DNA of 64,000 nt from Colius striatus (Eukaryota > Chordata > Aves > Coliiformes > Coliidae). The DNA lies in contig NC_084759.1 in NCBI RefSeq assembly GCF_028858725.1, forward strand, positions 134,026,171-134,090,170, written 5' to 3'. Shown here piece by piece: positions 17,302 to 33,787 of this stretch. Numbering within the stretch: the first letter of the stretch is position 1; each line of letters opens with the position of its first letter. The notes beneath the pieces are model-generated. The model was not told where the DNA came from and ran no database searches. It worked only from the letters and a program-made list of their open reading frames with translations. A program made the translations under genes and the position numbers.

Positions 17302-20300
17302 GACTCCATTTCTCAGTCAGTTCTTTGAGAGCTCGGGAGGACTGGAACACACAGTGCCACTGTCCAGATGGAAATTTTCCTTTATATTAAAGGGCAAGTT
17401 CAGGGCCTGGGACTCCTCCAAGGAGATGCGTGAATTGCTGCATGAAATTTCTTGGGCTTTAGACTGGTGTCAGTACACAGTTTTCTTACAAATATGCATT
17501 ATCCCGAGAGACAAGAAAGGATTACGAGCTTGCTGTGGAAAAGGGAAAGATCCATAATAGGACTAAGCGTCGCAAGAATTACTAAGCATATCTAATCCCA
17601 TCATCACTAAGCAGAGCAAGAGCAATTCCTAATCTACAACAGTGCACAATTTGATCTCTCTATGGGTTTCCAGTTTCTTTATCCAAAACATGCCATTGGC
17701 ATAGAGGCAGGCTGCCGTCTGATATTTTAAAGCAGCATTTTTCCTGAGATATAGCTCTAATAACCTTTGAGGTAACATCTAGCTAGGACGGACATCTTCT
17801 TTTTCCTTCTTTTCATAGGGTTTATTAGGTAACGTTTGATGTCGTATCCACCCAAGTGTCAGGAAAATTCAGCAGTTCAGCGTCTGAACTGGGAAGCATG
17901 ACCATACCTGCCTTTATGTTGGGTTTTTTTGTTGCTTTCCCATGTTACTTATTTAACCTACTCTGTTCTTTAATGGATCGCTTATTCTCCACAGCAGGAA
18001 AGGCACCATATAGGGGGTGCCTGCTCATCTCATTGAAGAAAAGATCTCTGCAAGACTTTCTATGCTACTTGCTTAAATTAGCAAGAGGACGCTACTGACC
18101 TCATACCTCACCCAAGACCTTCCCATTCCCCTTCTCTGCCTCTCAAGGGCCCGTTCAAGAGTGAACCCCAGGACCCCAGGGTGCATGCCAGCAGGACAGC
18201 ACGTGGAGCACACTGATCTCAAATGAAGGTGAACAGGGTGTTTGTGATACACAACTCACAGGTCATCCAGCAACAGACTGCTTCAGAACAGCCCTTCAGG
18301 CTTTTCAGTGAGAGCTCTGAAGGGCAAACGGGCTCCTCTACATGCAGGTAACACCTCTCCCACCCCTCCTTCCTTCCTTCCTTGCTTCCTTTAAGACTAT
18401 GAGGAATCTCTACCTGAAATGTCAATACCTTCTTCTGCTCCATGCTGATGAAATTCCACAGACTCATTGTAAAGGATTTTGTTCAGGATCTTTCAAAAAG
18501 TACACTCTGCGGACACATATCCAGCTGCAAGCAAATCTCTCATTTAATGCTGCAGCAGGATGTTGGCAGCCCCAGGTGCACAGGAAGGAGGAGAACTGGT
18601 GAATTGAGGGCAGCTGTGTTAGATATCATCTACAGACAAGTAATTGCAACCTGCATTTCTAGAAATCCATGTTCCTAGTTCAAGTATTTCAGTCAGCTGT
18701 GTCATCACTGGACTCAGGTAAAGTAAATACACTTGTCCAGGCTGATGCAAGATCCTGGGAAATGGAAACCTGGTGAGACCATGTGCTGACAGAGAAAAAG
18801 CTTCCCAGGAGCATAAAGCGGAGGAGTTTCCGAGGCTAGTCCTTGTACACCTCACTGACCTTGGTGGTGGAAGGACCGTTGATTCTCTCTTCCTGAATCT
18901 TTCCTGCCTGGGAGCATTCTTCAAAGGTTCTTCCAGCTCCCCACACCTGAGGAAACCTTCTGTCAAAGCCTCTTGCATTGTAATCTCTGCCTGCGTTTCT
19001 CTTTCTTCATTGGCATAGCATTCTTTTTTTCTTCTCTTTCCACCCATGTCAGAGATTTGGACTCTTGATCTCCTAGAGAAACAGAGTAGGTAGGTCATGA
19101 CAAGAGTGTGTAAAATTAGGAGTGGCCTGGGGAGACTGGGCAGAGATGGATTGCTTGCTGTCTCTTCCTGTAAAAAAAAAAATAAGGGCTAGCAATTAAA
19201 GCTGGGGGGATGGCAGGCTCAGAAGAAGCAAAGGACAATTCATCTTCTTTTAGGGAAATTATGGAACCCCTTGTCGTAGATTTTTGTGGATACAAAAGGT
19301 TAACGTGGCCCCAGAAAATGAGAGGCCACATTTGCAGCAGAATTCATTGAGGGCCATGAGGGTTAAAGACACTCCATCTGACCTCCCTTGTCCTCATGAA
19401 CTGCCTGGTGTTGCACAGTTCCCTGCTAATATAGCCCAGTAAGAAGCTGAAGAGAAGCGTAGACACCTTCTGGACTGTCAGCCGTAAGCCAGAGTATCTC
19501 CCATGACCCAGAAAAGGATAGTCAGGGCTGCCAAAGTCTTGCCATATGGTTCAGTGAGTTACCCAACCTCACCTTTTCATTTGCTGGAGAACAGAGAGGG
19601 TCCTAGGAGCAGCTCAGCCCCTTTTCAGCAGGATAGGAGGGGTCAGGTCAGAGCTGACCTAACAAAGATGTGGTTTAGAAGGTTTGGCTCAACTCTTGAG
19701 AATTTTTAGTTTGAAGTGGCAACGGCAATCTTAAGGCCCTGTGGAAACAAACTTAGGAGTAGCCTTCAATGTTCAGCAGATCAATGAGACGCATATTGAC
19801 TGGCCACAGCTGTGCAATTTCCAGGTGGTAGTAGAAAACCACAGAGATCTCTAGTGATCATTGCCGTCTTGAGTTTCTGCAGTCACGTTCTATTTTATTT
19901 GTAGTACAATTTTCTCCTATGCAGTACTTCTTTTGCCAGCTTTCAGTGGCACTGCACAAAAGCTAGTCTAAGAAGTTTCTCTTGGAACAGCTGCTCTCCT
20001 TCTCACACTCCCCGTCCTCATATTTATTCTCCTTTGTCTCCTGCTGTAGAAGGTATCGAGGGAGCTGTAGCTACAGAAACCACAGTCAAAGGTGCTTGTT
20101 TTATATGCTCAGTCGTGACACTCAGGCACATCTGTGTAAAGCAGCTGTGTGTTCATAACGCACAGCAGTTTGTCAATAATAGCCTACTTGCAGTCTAGAT
20201 GTTACACTGGCTACTCAAAAGATAAAATGATGGAAAGAGAGGATGTGTAAAGTCACATCTCTATGCAGATAATGATGTTATGCCACGTGATACGGGCATC

Positions 20301-20311
20301 CTGCAATTACT
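17302..20311. other. Gene-free spacer of unit 2
   Basis: Counterpart of 5569-8578. No gene recognised. Confidence 0.5.
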
Positions 20312-20336
20312 GGGGGGGGGGGGGGGGGGGGGGGGG
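20312..20336. repeat. Poly-G tract, 25 G (copy 2)
   Basis: Counterpart of the 28-G tract in unit 1, three bases shorter. Confidence 0.9.
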
Positions 20337-21214
20337 TCACGTAATCATAGAACCATAGAATCACAGATGGTTGAAGCAAGGAGGAGCCTTCGAAATTCAT
20401 CTGGCCCAACCCCCCTGCTCAAGCAGGGCCATCTAAAGCCAGTGGCCCAGGACTGTGTCTAGATAGCTTTTGCATGTCTAAGTATGCAGACTTCACGATC
20501 TCCCTACTCCAGTTTCCTTGTGTTCATAAGGAACCTCCGACATTTCAGTTTGTCCCCATTGTCTCTGATCTCCTTTGATATGCCACCCAAAGCCTGGCCA
20601 TGGCTCAGGGAGGAACCAAAGGAGTTTCTTGTCTATTTGGCTTTGATCACATAGCTCCCCACAAGGACAGACACCTGGTTTCACAGCCTGGACAGCCTGC
20701 CTCTCGACAAGCAAAGGAATACATTCTCACAGCATCTGTCTGCACTAATAATTATATTCTTTCTAAGCTACATCTTTCATTAATAGTCATACATCTTTCA
20801 CTAATAATCAAGTACTAATTTTATGTAACATTTGGTTGGGAGATTCGTATAGAGGTCAACTTTGGTTCAGGGCCTGTTTTTCAGGCCTCAGTACTTCAGA
20901 CTCCCAGGTCCTTTTCTGCAAAACTGCTTTCCATCTGGGTCGCCTCCAGCATATGTTGGTACATAGAATTATTTCTACAAAAGCACAGAACTTTGCACCT
21001 CCCCTTGTTGAACTTCAGAAGCTAATTGTTGGATCATTTCTCCAGCCTGTTGAGGTCCCTCTGGATGGCAGCATGACTCTGTGGTGTATCAGCCACCACT
21101 CCCAGCCTGGAGTTGCTGGGCCAAGTTGCTGAGGCTAAACTCTGCCCCATCATCCAGGTCATTAACAGAGATGTTAAACAGAACAAATAGAACCATGTGT
21201 GCTCTCAGGTTCTA
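20337..21214 (-). mobile_element. CR1 LINE 3' fragment (copy 2, outer)
   Basis: Counterpart of 8607-9484, differing at 20441. The right edge carries the 36-bp direct repeat at 21179-21214. Confidence 0.8.
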
Positions 21215-22210
21215 CCGAGGTTCCTGCAGCCTTTCCTCATATGAAAGATATTCCAGTCCCCTGATCATCTTGGTGGCCCTGCGCTGGACTCTATCCAGCA
21301 CTTCCCTGTCCCTCTTGAGCTGGGGAGCCCAGAACTGGACAGAGTACTCCTGATGAGGCCTCACCAGGGCAGAGGAGAGGGGGAGAAGAACCTCCCTTCA
21401 TCTGCTGGCCACACTCTTCTTGATGCATCCTAGGATGCCATTGGCCTTCTTGGCCATGAGGGCACATTGCTGGCTCATGTTTAGCTTATTACCAATCAAG
21501 ACTCCCAGGTCTCTCTCTGCAGAGCTGCTTTTCAGCAGTTCGACCCCCAGCCTGTACTGGTGCAAGGGGTTGTTCCTTCCAAGATGCAGGACTCTGCACT
21601 TGTCCTTGTTGAACCTCATGAGGTTCCTCTCTGCCCAACTCTCAAGCTGGTTGAGATCCCGCTGAATGGCAGCACAGCCTTCTGGGGAATCAGCCAGTCC
21701 TCCCAGTTTGGTGTCATCAGCGAACTTGCTGAGGGTACACTCTGTCCCCTCATCCACATTGTTGATGAAGATGTTGAACAAGACTGGCCCCAGAACCGAT
21801 CCCTGTGGAACTCCACTCCAACTCAATTCTATGCCATTGATCACCACCCTCTGGGCTCTGTCATTCAGCCAGCTCTCGATCCACCTCACTGTCCGCTCAT
21901 CCAAGCCACACTGCTTGAGCTTTCTGTTATGGGAGACAGTGTCAAAAGCCTTGCTGAAGTCAAGGTATATGACATCCACTGCTCTCCCCTCATCTAGCCA
22001 GCCGGTTAGGCACTCATAGAAGGATATCAGGTTGGTCAAACAGGATTTCCCCTTGGTGAATCCATGTTGACTCCCCCTGATAACCATCTTTTCCTTCAGT
22101 GATAACATTCAGGATGAGTTGTTCCATCACCTTTCCAGGGATGGAGGTGAGGCTGACCGGCCTGTAGTTTCCTGGGTCATCCTTCTTGCCCTTTTTGAAG
22201 ACATGAGAGA
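21215..22210 (-). mobile_element. CR1 LINE RT fragment (copy 2, inner)
   Basis: Counterpart of 9485-10480. The 236-codon RT-derived frame lies at 21398-22108 with the same residues, including [10 protein letters not shown]. The second direct repeat lies at 22426-22461. Confidence 0.88.
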
Positions 22211-23461
22211 GACTAGAACATTTTCTTCAGCTAGGGGTGTGTTTCTGCATATCATGAAACTATGTAATACCTGCATGTGGCCAATAGTCTGTGCACAAAG
22301 CCCATCCCACTAACACAGCCTGCAGTCATCCAAGCACAAAGCCCAAGAATGAGGTGTGTCGGGACCTTATTATATCAAAGCAATTTTACCAGGACAAATT
22401 CTCCCAGCTACAGGCATCTGTGCTGCAGAACAAATAGATCCATGTGTGCTCTCAGGTTCTAGTGATCACTTCCTAACACCTGTGTGGGAACAGGCCTTTT
22501 TTTCCCCTTCTCCATTTTCTCCCTTCTTTTTTTTTTTTGGGGGGGGGGGGGTGGGGAGGGGATTGCAGGGTAGTGGGGAGGAGTTTATCTTAAGCTGTTT
22601 TGCTCCATTCTTCTAGTTTATTTTCTCTCAGGAATTCTCTCTCTGTTTTGCTGCAGCATTTAGATTTATCTAGGATAATGTGAGAGCTCTTTGGATATCT
22701 CATTACCTCCTTTTCCAAATATGCTGAACAGCAGACAAAACAACTGTGACCCACGGGCTAACAAAGGTGTAGCAATACCCACTTCTGGAAAACTGATAAT
22801 TTTTCTCTCTTTCTTCTGTCATTTTGTTGGGAGCTATTGCTTCTTATTCGAGAACAGTGTGACTTCTGAGTCATAGATCCTCCCCGCCACACTTTCCAAA
22901 GAGACACTGACTTTACACAAGTTCAGGTGATGTGCCTCTTTGAAGAACCTTGAAGAACATCTCCGTCATTTTGGCTCTTCCAGGAAAATTAAGTAAGCCC
23001 AGCATGATCGGTTAACTGAGCAAAAAGATACAGGCAGCAGCTCCAGTGACACCGGTACATGAAGAGAACAAGCCTTAACAAGAGGTTGTTCCATTCCCCA
23101 AGCAGAGTTCTCAGGGAGGTTCCACTAGGGAACGCTCAGACGTGTTCTTGGGGGTGGGAGTGTGGGCAATGGAGAGTGCTTGTGTTGCTGCCTGCTGTTT
23201 TGTACAGTAGGAGTATGCTGCCCGTTAGATTCAGCACACTCTCTCAGCTGTTTTGTAACACCTGAGTACGTGCTGATAAGAACGTGAAAAGGCGTTCTAC
23301 TTTAGAAATGGTTGCCTGTAACTGAATGAAAGACTCCTGAAGAAGATGAGCCTGCAAAATGTTCCAAGATCCCCATAGCTGAGAGGCACTACAAATATTA
23401 AGTAGTTGCCCCAGAGTGACATTCCCTGCCTCTGTCCTCCATATCACAACCTATGGAAGTA
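22211..23461. other. Gene-free end of unit 2
   Basis: Counterpart of 10481-11733, with the T12-G13 run at 22527-22551. No gene recognised. Confidence 0.5.
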
Positions 23462-23494
23462 GCGAGCTGCACACGGAAAGGGTGCCTGAAAGTC

Positions 23495-23500
23495 TTTATT
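23495..23500 (-). terminator. Poly(A) signal of trypsinogen copy 3
   Basis: AATAAA on the minus strand, 84 nt past the stop codon of copy 3. Confidence 0.75.
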
Positions 23501-23583
23501 TTTTTAATTATTTTTGTATGTCCAGTCCCAAAACAGAAGAAAATGATGAGGAGAAAAAGCAGATCACGCAGAATGAGCGTGTC

Positions 23584-26787
<3,204 letters not shown>

Positions 26788-27799
26788 GATCTTGACACAG
26801 CCTCCAGCCTCGACTGGTGGACTGGAAGTGTGAGCTGCTAGAAATACATTTTTTGAAAGGGCCTTATCTCCAGTCCAAGGTTTTCTCCAGACAAAAAGTA
26901 CACAGTGGAAAATCTGAAGATCCAAATGTGGGCATTAAAAGATAGAAAGTACAAATAACATATCAGTTAATCATAAACCTTTCCTAACATAGAGAGCTAT
27001 TATTACATTATTCCAGAGGGCAGCCTTCAATTTAAAAATACACTGGGGCTTTGGAAGACGTGGAGTTATTTGTCTGTTTCACTCTTAGATGCAGCATCTG
27101 TTGAGGGCAGACCTCAAACCCCTCTGAGATTCTTCTGCGTGGTGTCATTCTTAAAAACGCACATTGCTACCGGAAGCTGTATATTGTAGGTGATGGACAC
27201 TTAGGACACTATACATTTATTTGGAAAATCAAACACACAACAAACCCAAAACAACCAAACAAGAAATACCCAAAAACCTCTCAGCATTAAGACTGGTGAT
27301 TTTGGCAAATTCCTTTTCTTGAGTAAACTGTGCGTCTGTGTGTGTGTTTATCACACAGTACATACTGTTTTCCCAAATAAGACTATTCAAAAGTAATTTC
27401 AACTAGTGAGTACAAAACCCTCTATTCTGTGCCCCAACCACCTCCCAAGGTAAAGAGTTCAAGTGTGGAAATGTGCACCACATCTCCTTCTTTCCTAATT
27501 TCTCTCCCCTAATCTGTAGAATAATATTGGCCTGACTACCAAGCCATATTTTTTATTTAGCTTTGGAATGTTCCATAAATACTCATTTTTGTCATGGAAG
27601 CCTTTCTGTGTAATGCTGATGTTTATGGATGCAACGTGTATGAACGCAAATAATGAGATCTTCTGAAATCCGTCTCTGAAAGAGAGAGGATTCCTGTCAT
27701 GACGCTGACTTTGCCAAAGATAACTGCGTTTGATGAATAATAATTTTCTGAGGAGCTAACAGATTCATCAGGTTAGCTCCTGTAAGGTTGAGGGCAGCC

Positions 27800-29029
27800 T
27801 TTGGCTGCAGCAACCCAAGATGGTGGAGTTCAGGATCTTTTGAGTATACCGAGTATAACAGAATACCAAGCATGGTTAAACAGGAAACTGTTGGCTAAAG
27901 TCAAGTGGCAGAAGAAAGTCTATAGGTCATGGAAGGAAGGGATGGCCACTTGGTATGGATATAAGACTGTTGTCAGAGGATGTAGGGAGGCAATTAGAAA
28001 AGCTAAAGCCCTGTTGGAGTTATACCTTGGAAGGGAGGTAAAGGAGGTGCCTGAGGACTGGAGGAAAGCAAACGTCACTCGTCTTCAAAAGGGGTAAGAA
28101 GGAGGACCCAGGTCACTACAGGCCAGTCAGCCTCACCTCCATCCCTGGAAAGGTGATGGAACAACTTATCCTGGATGCTGTTTCCAGGCATTTAAAAGAC
28201 AAGAGGGTCATTGGGAGCAGTCAACATGGCTTTACCAAAGGGAAGTCATGTTTGACCAACCTGATAGCCTTTTATGAAGATGGAACCAGGTGGAGAGATG
28301 GTGGTAGTGTGGTGGATGTGGTTTATCTTGATTTCAGCAAAGCATCTGACACCATCTCCCACAGAATCCTCACAGAAAAACTGAGAAGGGGTGGGCTGGA
28401 TGATCAGGTAGTGAGGTGGATTGTTAACTGGTTGAAGGGAAGAAGGCAGAGAGTGGTCATCAGTGGGGCAGGGTCTAGTTGGAGGCCTCTATCTAGTGCA
28501 GTCCCTCAGGGGTCGGTGCGGGGACCGGTACTGTTCAATATATTCATTAATGATCTTGATGCGGGAACAGAGGGCACTGTCAGCAACTTTGCTGATGATA
28601 CTAAACTAGGGGGAGCGGCTGACACATGCATAACCCCATGTTCCAGTACAGGGTGGGGAATGAACTGTTGGAGGGGAAAGGGACCTGGGGGTCCTGGTGG
28701 ACAGCAGGATGGCCAGCAACGTGCCCTCGTGGCCAAGAAGGCCAATGGCATCCTGGGCTGTATTAGAAGGGCTGTGGTTACTAGGTTGAGAGAGGTTCTC
28801 CTCCCCCTCTACTCCGCCCCCGTGAGACCACATCTGGAATATTGTGTCCAGTTCTGGGCCCTTCAGTTCAAGAAGGACAGGGAGCTGCTGGAGAGAGCTC
28901 AGCACAGGGCCACAAAGATTATTAAGGGAGTGGAGCATCTCCCTTACGATGAAAGGCTGAGGGAGCTGGGGCTCTTCAGTTTGGAGGAGACTGAGGGTCT
29001 GATCTCATTAGTGTTTACAAATACATAAA
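27800..29029 (+). mobile_element. CR1 LINE fragment, internally deleted RT (copy 3)
   Basis: Counterpart of 4339-5568. The 291-codon frame lies at 28153-29028. Confidence 0.9.
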
Positions 29030-30300
29030 GACTCCATTTCTCAGTCAGTTCTTTGAGAGCTCGGGAGGACTGGAACACACAGTGCCACTGTCCAGATGGA
29101 AATTTTCCTTTATATTAAAGGGCAAGTTCAGGGCCTGGGACTCCTCCAAGGAGATGCGTGAATTGCTGCATGAAATTTCTTGGGCTTTAGACTGGTGTCA
29201 GTACACAGTTTTCTTACAAATATGCATTATCCCGAGAGACAAGAAAGGATTACGAGCTTGCTGTGGAAAAGGGAAAGATCCATAATAGGACTAAGCGTCG
29301 CAAGAATTACTAAGCATATCTAATCCCATCATCACTAAGCAGAGCAAGAGCAATTCCTAATCTACAACAGTGCACAATTTGATCTCTCTATGGGTTTCCA
29401 GTTTCTTTATCCAAAACATGCCATTGGCATAGAGGCAGGCTGCCGTCTGATATTTTAAAGCAGCATTTTTCCTGAGATATAGCTCTAATAACCTTTGAGG
29501 TAACATCTAGCTAGGACGGACATCTTCTTTTTCCTTCTTTTCATAGGGTTTATTAGGTAACGTTTGATGTCGTATCCACCCAAGTGTCAGGAAAATTCAG
29601 CAGTTCAGCGTCTGAACTGGGAAGCATGACCATACCTGCCTTTATGTTGGGTTTTTTTGTTGCTTTCCCATGTTACTTATTTAACCTACTCTGTTCTTTA
29701 ATGGATCGCTTATTCTCCACAGCAGGAAAGGCACCATATAGGGGGTGCCTGCTCATCTCATTGAAGAAAAGATCTCTGCAAGACTTTCTATGCTACTTGC
29801 TTAAATTAGCAAGAGGACGCTACTGACCTCATACCTCACCCAAGACCTTCCCATTCCCCTTCTCTGCCTCTCAAGGGCCCGTTCAAGAGTGAACCCCAGG
29901 ACCCCAGGGTGCATGCCAGCAGGACAGCACGTGGAGCACACTGATCTCAAATGAAGGTGAACAGGGTGTTTGTGATACACAACTCACAGGTCATCCAGCA
30001 ACAGACTGCTTCAGAACAGCCCTTCAGGCTTTTCAGTGAGAGCTCTGAAGGGCAAACGGGCTCCTCTACATGCAGGTAACACCTCTCCCACCCCTCCTTC
30101 CTTCCTTCCTTGCTTCCTTTAAGACTATGAGGAATCTCTACCTGAAATGTCAATACCTTCTTCTGCTCCATGCTGATGAAATTCCACAGACTCATTGTAA
30201 AGGATTTTGTTCAGGATCTTTCAAAAAGTACACTCTGCGGACACATATCCAGCTGCAAGCAAATCTCTCATTTAATGCTGCAGCAGGATGTTGGCAGCCC

Positions 30301-30600
30301 CAGGACAGCACGTGGAGCACACTGATCTCAAATGAAGGTGAACAGGATATTTGTGATTTAAACAGGAAACTGTTGGGAAACATCAAGTGGCAGGAGAAAG
30401 TCTATAGGCCACTTGGTATGAATATAAGACTGCTGTCAGAGGATGTAGATCATTTCTCCAGCCTGTTGAGGTCCCTCTGGATGGCAGCATTACTCTATGG
30501 TGTATCAGCCACTACTCCCAGCTTGGTGTTGTCTGCAAAGTTACTGAGGCTAAACTCTGCCCCATCATCCAGGTCATTAACAGAGATGTTAAATAGAAGG
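30301..30600. other. Patchwork junction at the end of the trypsinogen array
   Basis: Three pieces follow one another. Bases 30301-30346 repeat 29920-29965 exactly, and the likeness runs to 30357 with two mismatches. Bases 30359-30448 resemble the CR1 text at 27874-27985 with a 19-base gap. Bases 30448-30598 resemble the minus-strand CR1 text at 9302-9450. An open frame at 30070-30699 crosses the junction and is a chance product of it. Confidence 0.75.
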
Positions 30601-30758
30601 TGTTTACCACCAGAGATGCAGTTTCTCAGGCTTCCTTTGAGACAAGAGCTGATCCAGAACAGAAAAAACAGGACAGATATCTCCAATGCTGCTGAATAGT
30701 AAAAAACTGTGGAAGTATCCAGGGAAAGCTGATGCTCAGGTGTATTTTCACAGTCCAC

Positions 30759-31710
30759 TGTAGTGGTTTGACCCTAGCTGGTGCCAGGTGCCCGCCAAAG
30801 CTGCTCTGTTACTCCCCATTCTCAACTGGACAGGGGAGAGAAAATATAATGAAGGGCTCATGAGTCAAGATCACTCAGGAGTTACTGAAATAGGCAAAAC
30901 AGACTCACCTTGGGGAAATTAATTTAATCTGTTGCCAATCAGAACTAAATCTTAAAATACCTTTCCCTCACCCTTTCCTTTCCTTCTTCCCAAGCTTAAC
31001 TTTACTCCTGATTTTCTCTATCTCTTCCCTCCAGTGCCACAGAGGGACAAGGAATGGGAGTTACAGTCAGCTCATCACAGATTGTCTCCCTGCCACTCCT
31101 ACCTCTCAAGGGAACGACCCTTCACTCTTCATTAATGGATCCCCCATGGGGTCACAAGTCCTGCCAGAACATCCTGCTCCAGTGTGAGCTCCTCTCTGTC
31201 CATGGGTCCAGAGTCCTGCCAGGACCCTGCTTCCGCATAGGCTTTCTACAGAGTCACAGACTCCTTGGGACATCCACCTACTCCAGCACAGGGTCCTCCC
31301 CGGGCTGCAGGTGGATCTTTGCTCTACCGTGGCCTACATGGTTGAAGGATGATGGCCTCCCTCACCATGGCCTGCACCATGGGCTGCAGGGGAACCTCTG
31401 CTCCAGTGCCTTGAGGACCTCCCCTCCCTCCTTCTTCACTGACTTTGATGTCTGCAGAGCTGTTGTTATCACATTCTCTGCTTGTATAGTTTTTCACCTG
31501 CACAGTAGCTTTCTTTCCCTTTCTCCAATATGTTAATCACAGAGGTACTACCACCACTACTAATTGTCTCGGCCTCAGCCAGTGCTGGTCTGTCTTGGAG
31601 CCATCTGGCACTGTCTCTGTCAAACACAGGGGAAGCTTCTAGCAGCTTGTCACAGAAGCCACCCCTATAGCCCTCCTGCTACCAAAACCTTCCCATGTGA
31701 ACACAATGCA
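30759..31710 (+). mobile_element. Solo LTR of an avian endogenous retrovirus (fossil)
   Basis: Starts TGTAGTGGTTTGACCCTAGC and continues with the GC-rich, repetitive text (repeated CTGCTCCAG/CACAGGGTCC-type phrases) that I know from a common bird ERV LTR. It ends near ACACAATGCA. About 950 bp with no internal viral region on either side, hence a solo LTR. It is diverged and broken. Family assignment (ERVK/ERVL) is from memory and tentative; the right edge is approximate. Confidence 0.7.
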
Positions 31711-33787
31711 TCTACCAAGGACAGAAGCTGAGAAATTCCTCATGGAGTGTGAGACATAGGTCTAGTCAGGGGTGCTCCAGCTCACACTGTAGCTGTGGAG
31801 AGAGGGAGACGCTGTTTGGCATGCAAGTGAACTGTGCAACACCACAATCTCCACCTGTTGATCCAGTGTCAACCTGCACAGTTTTCCACATGTTTTTCAC
31901 TGAACTTTCTTCCTCAGAGAAATACTGACTTGAGCAACACCTCTCTAGCCTTCTCCTAGCATCATGAGACAGAAGTACCATCAGGGATCCTGGCCTATTT
32001 CTACTCATTTCTCCTTCCCTGACACAAAATAGAAATCCAGGCACGGGGTTCAACGGTTCTGTGAGGACAGAAAGGTGCTGCCAGCAAGGCTCAGAATGGT
32101 GAAAACCTCTGTTATTTGTTGCCTGTGTTACTTTCACTCTTGCCACTGTCCTCGCTGTTCATCCCTGTTCTCATCTTGTTCCCCAGCTGGCCCATGCTGA
32201 GCTTGCCGCACTTAGGAGGCCATGTGGATGTCCTTCTGAGCAGAAACACCTGAGGGTCCTGTGCAGAGGGTGCCAGCGGCCTGAAAATCCGCTACTGGTA
32301 GGGCATGAGTGAACAAAATTGCACTGCATAACTGCTTTCAGGACCCTCACAGTCTCAGCGGCTACATTCTAGTGGCATACCCCCATCCTTCTGGAAGGTA
32401 AGCTCAGTCCTGCCAGAAAAGGAAACCACATTGGACAGGCTGATTCACAGGGCAGTGAGGACACTGACACAGATGGTCTCATTCCATAAGCACTCCCGAA
32501 ATTTGCCAGACAGTGTGTAAAGTACAGCTGCAAGAAGACCTTGCCCCTAAGGCAGCACCAAGCTGAGATACTCAAGGCTTTCCAGCTAGGCCCCAGATGC
32601 TGGGAAGAAACCACCTCTGGAGGAACTTGGGCTACTGTCTGCTGGAGGGAGAGGCCACCCTGTCCACAGTCCTACACACCTCATCTCCCTCTTGCCTCCA
32701 CCTCTGAGGCACACTCAATTCTTTCTTCCTTCCCATGCCAGCACATTGACTGGCCCTGGGCTCTTCATAGGCATTTGCCTTCCTCTCCTATCCCTCTCAC
32801 CACCTCTGCTGACAGGGCTGGAGGGAGCTCTGCACATACAGACACGTACGTGTGTGTGCACACACACAGACAAACATACTGACCCTTCATACACTTCCTA
32901 TCAACATGCACCAGCCTGGAGCACTTCGAATACTCCAACACTTGTAACCAGGCTAGCTGGAGTAGACAAAGGCTCAGCACAATGAGCATCTCCTGTCCCT
33001 GCAGTCCCTCTGTGGAGAAAAGAGGGCTGGTGAAAGCTCAGAAAAGGGGTCATGGCCTGCTTTGTTTCCTTCCCCTCCATGTCCCATGACAAGAGGTTAT
33101 AAGCATGGATATAGTGTGGCAACTGAGATCCCATCGCACTCTTTCCTTTCTGACATTCCCAATTCTGCTGCAGAGAGTAAGAGAAACTAACTACAGTAGT
33201 GTTGCAGGTAAACAGCTGGAAGCTGCAAGCACTGTTTTGCTTTTCAGAGAAAGGCATGGGGGAAGAGCTTCATTGCAATGCCCATGAGAGCCCTTGGCAG
33301 GCAGAATGCTCAGGCTGCTCTGATGTCTTTCCTGGTCCTGACTGACATTAATTGCTGCGCTCCTAGTTCTGCGTAGAGAAAAAGAGCCCCCATATAATCA
33401 GGAAAAAAAACCCAAACAAAAAACAGTCATGGCTAGGAGACAGAGGGAAAATGCAAAGAACCTATGTATCCTTTTCATCTCATTCCTCCAGCTCCCAAGG
33501 ACTTCAGAAGACAGTGAACTTTAGGGATTCATCTGCCTTGCACACATTCAAACTCCCACATAACCTCAGCACAGTTATGCAACCTACTTCTCCCCCACCC
33601 TTCATCTCTGCAGGGTTATAGTTTCCTGTGATTGTGTACACCATCCCCAAATGTTCCCAGACAACCAATCCTTTCTCACGTTTCATCTCCTGACCAACCC
33701 CAATATGTCATATCCTCACTTGGTTCTTCCTCTTCACCTATCTCTGGGAAGCTACAAAAGGCAGGAAAGGACAACGGCTTTTTCCCT
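31711..33787. other. Gene-free stretch before TRBV
   Basis: No convincing exon, V-gene relic or RNA gene seen. A CA/TG-rich patch lies at about 32840-32875. The text at 32937-32970 resembles that at 36267-36400 (see findings). Confidence 0.45.

Noticed and set aside
30070-30699. 209-codon open frame across the array junction
   Set aside because: It runs from array spacer into antisense CR1 text; the frame arises from the rearrangement.
31054-31536. 160-codon open frame
   Set aside because: Lies wholly inside the solo LTR and matches no viral or host protein.
31740-32150. Possible minus-strand V-gene relic (frame ending QLQCELEHP)
   Set aside because: No V-domain cysteine/tryptophan pattern, no YxC end and no RSS.
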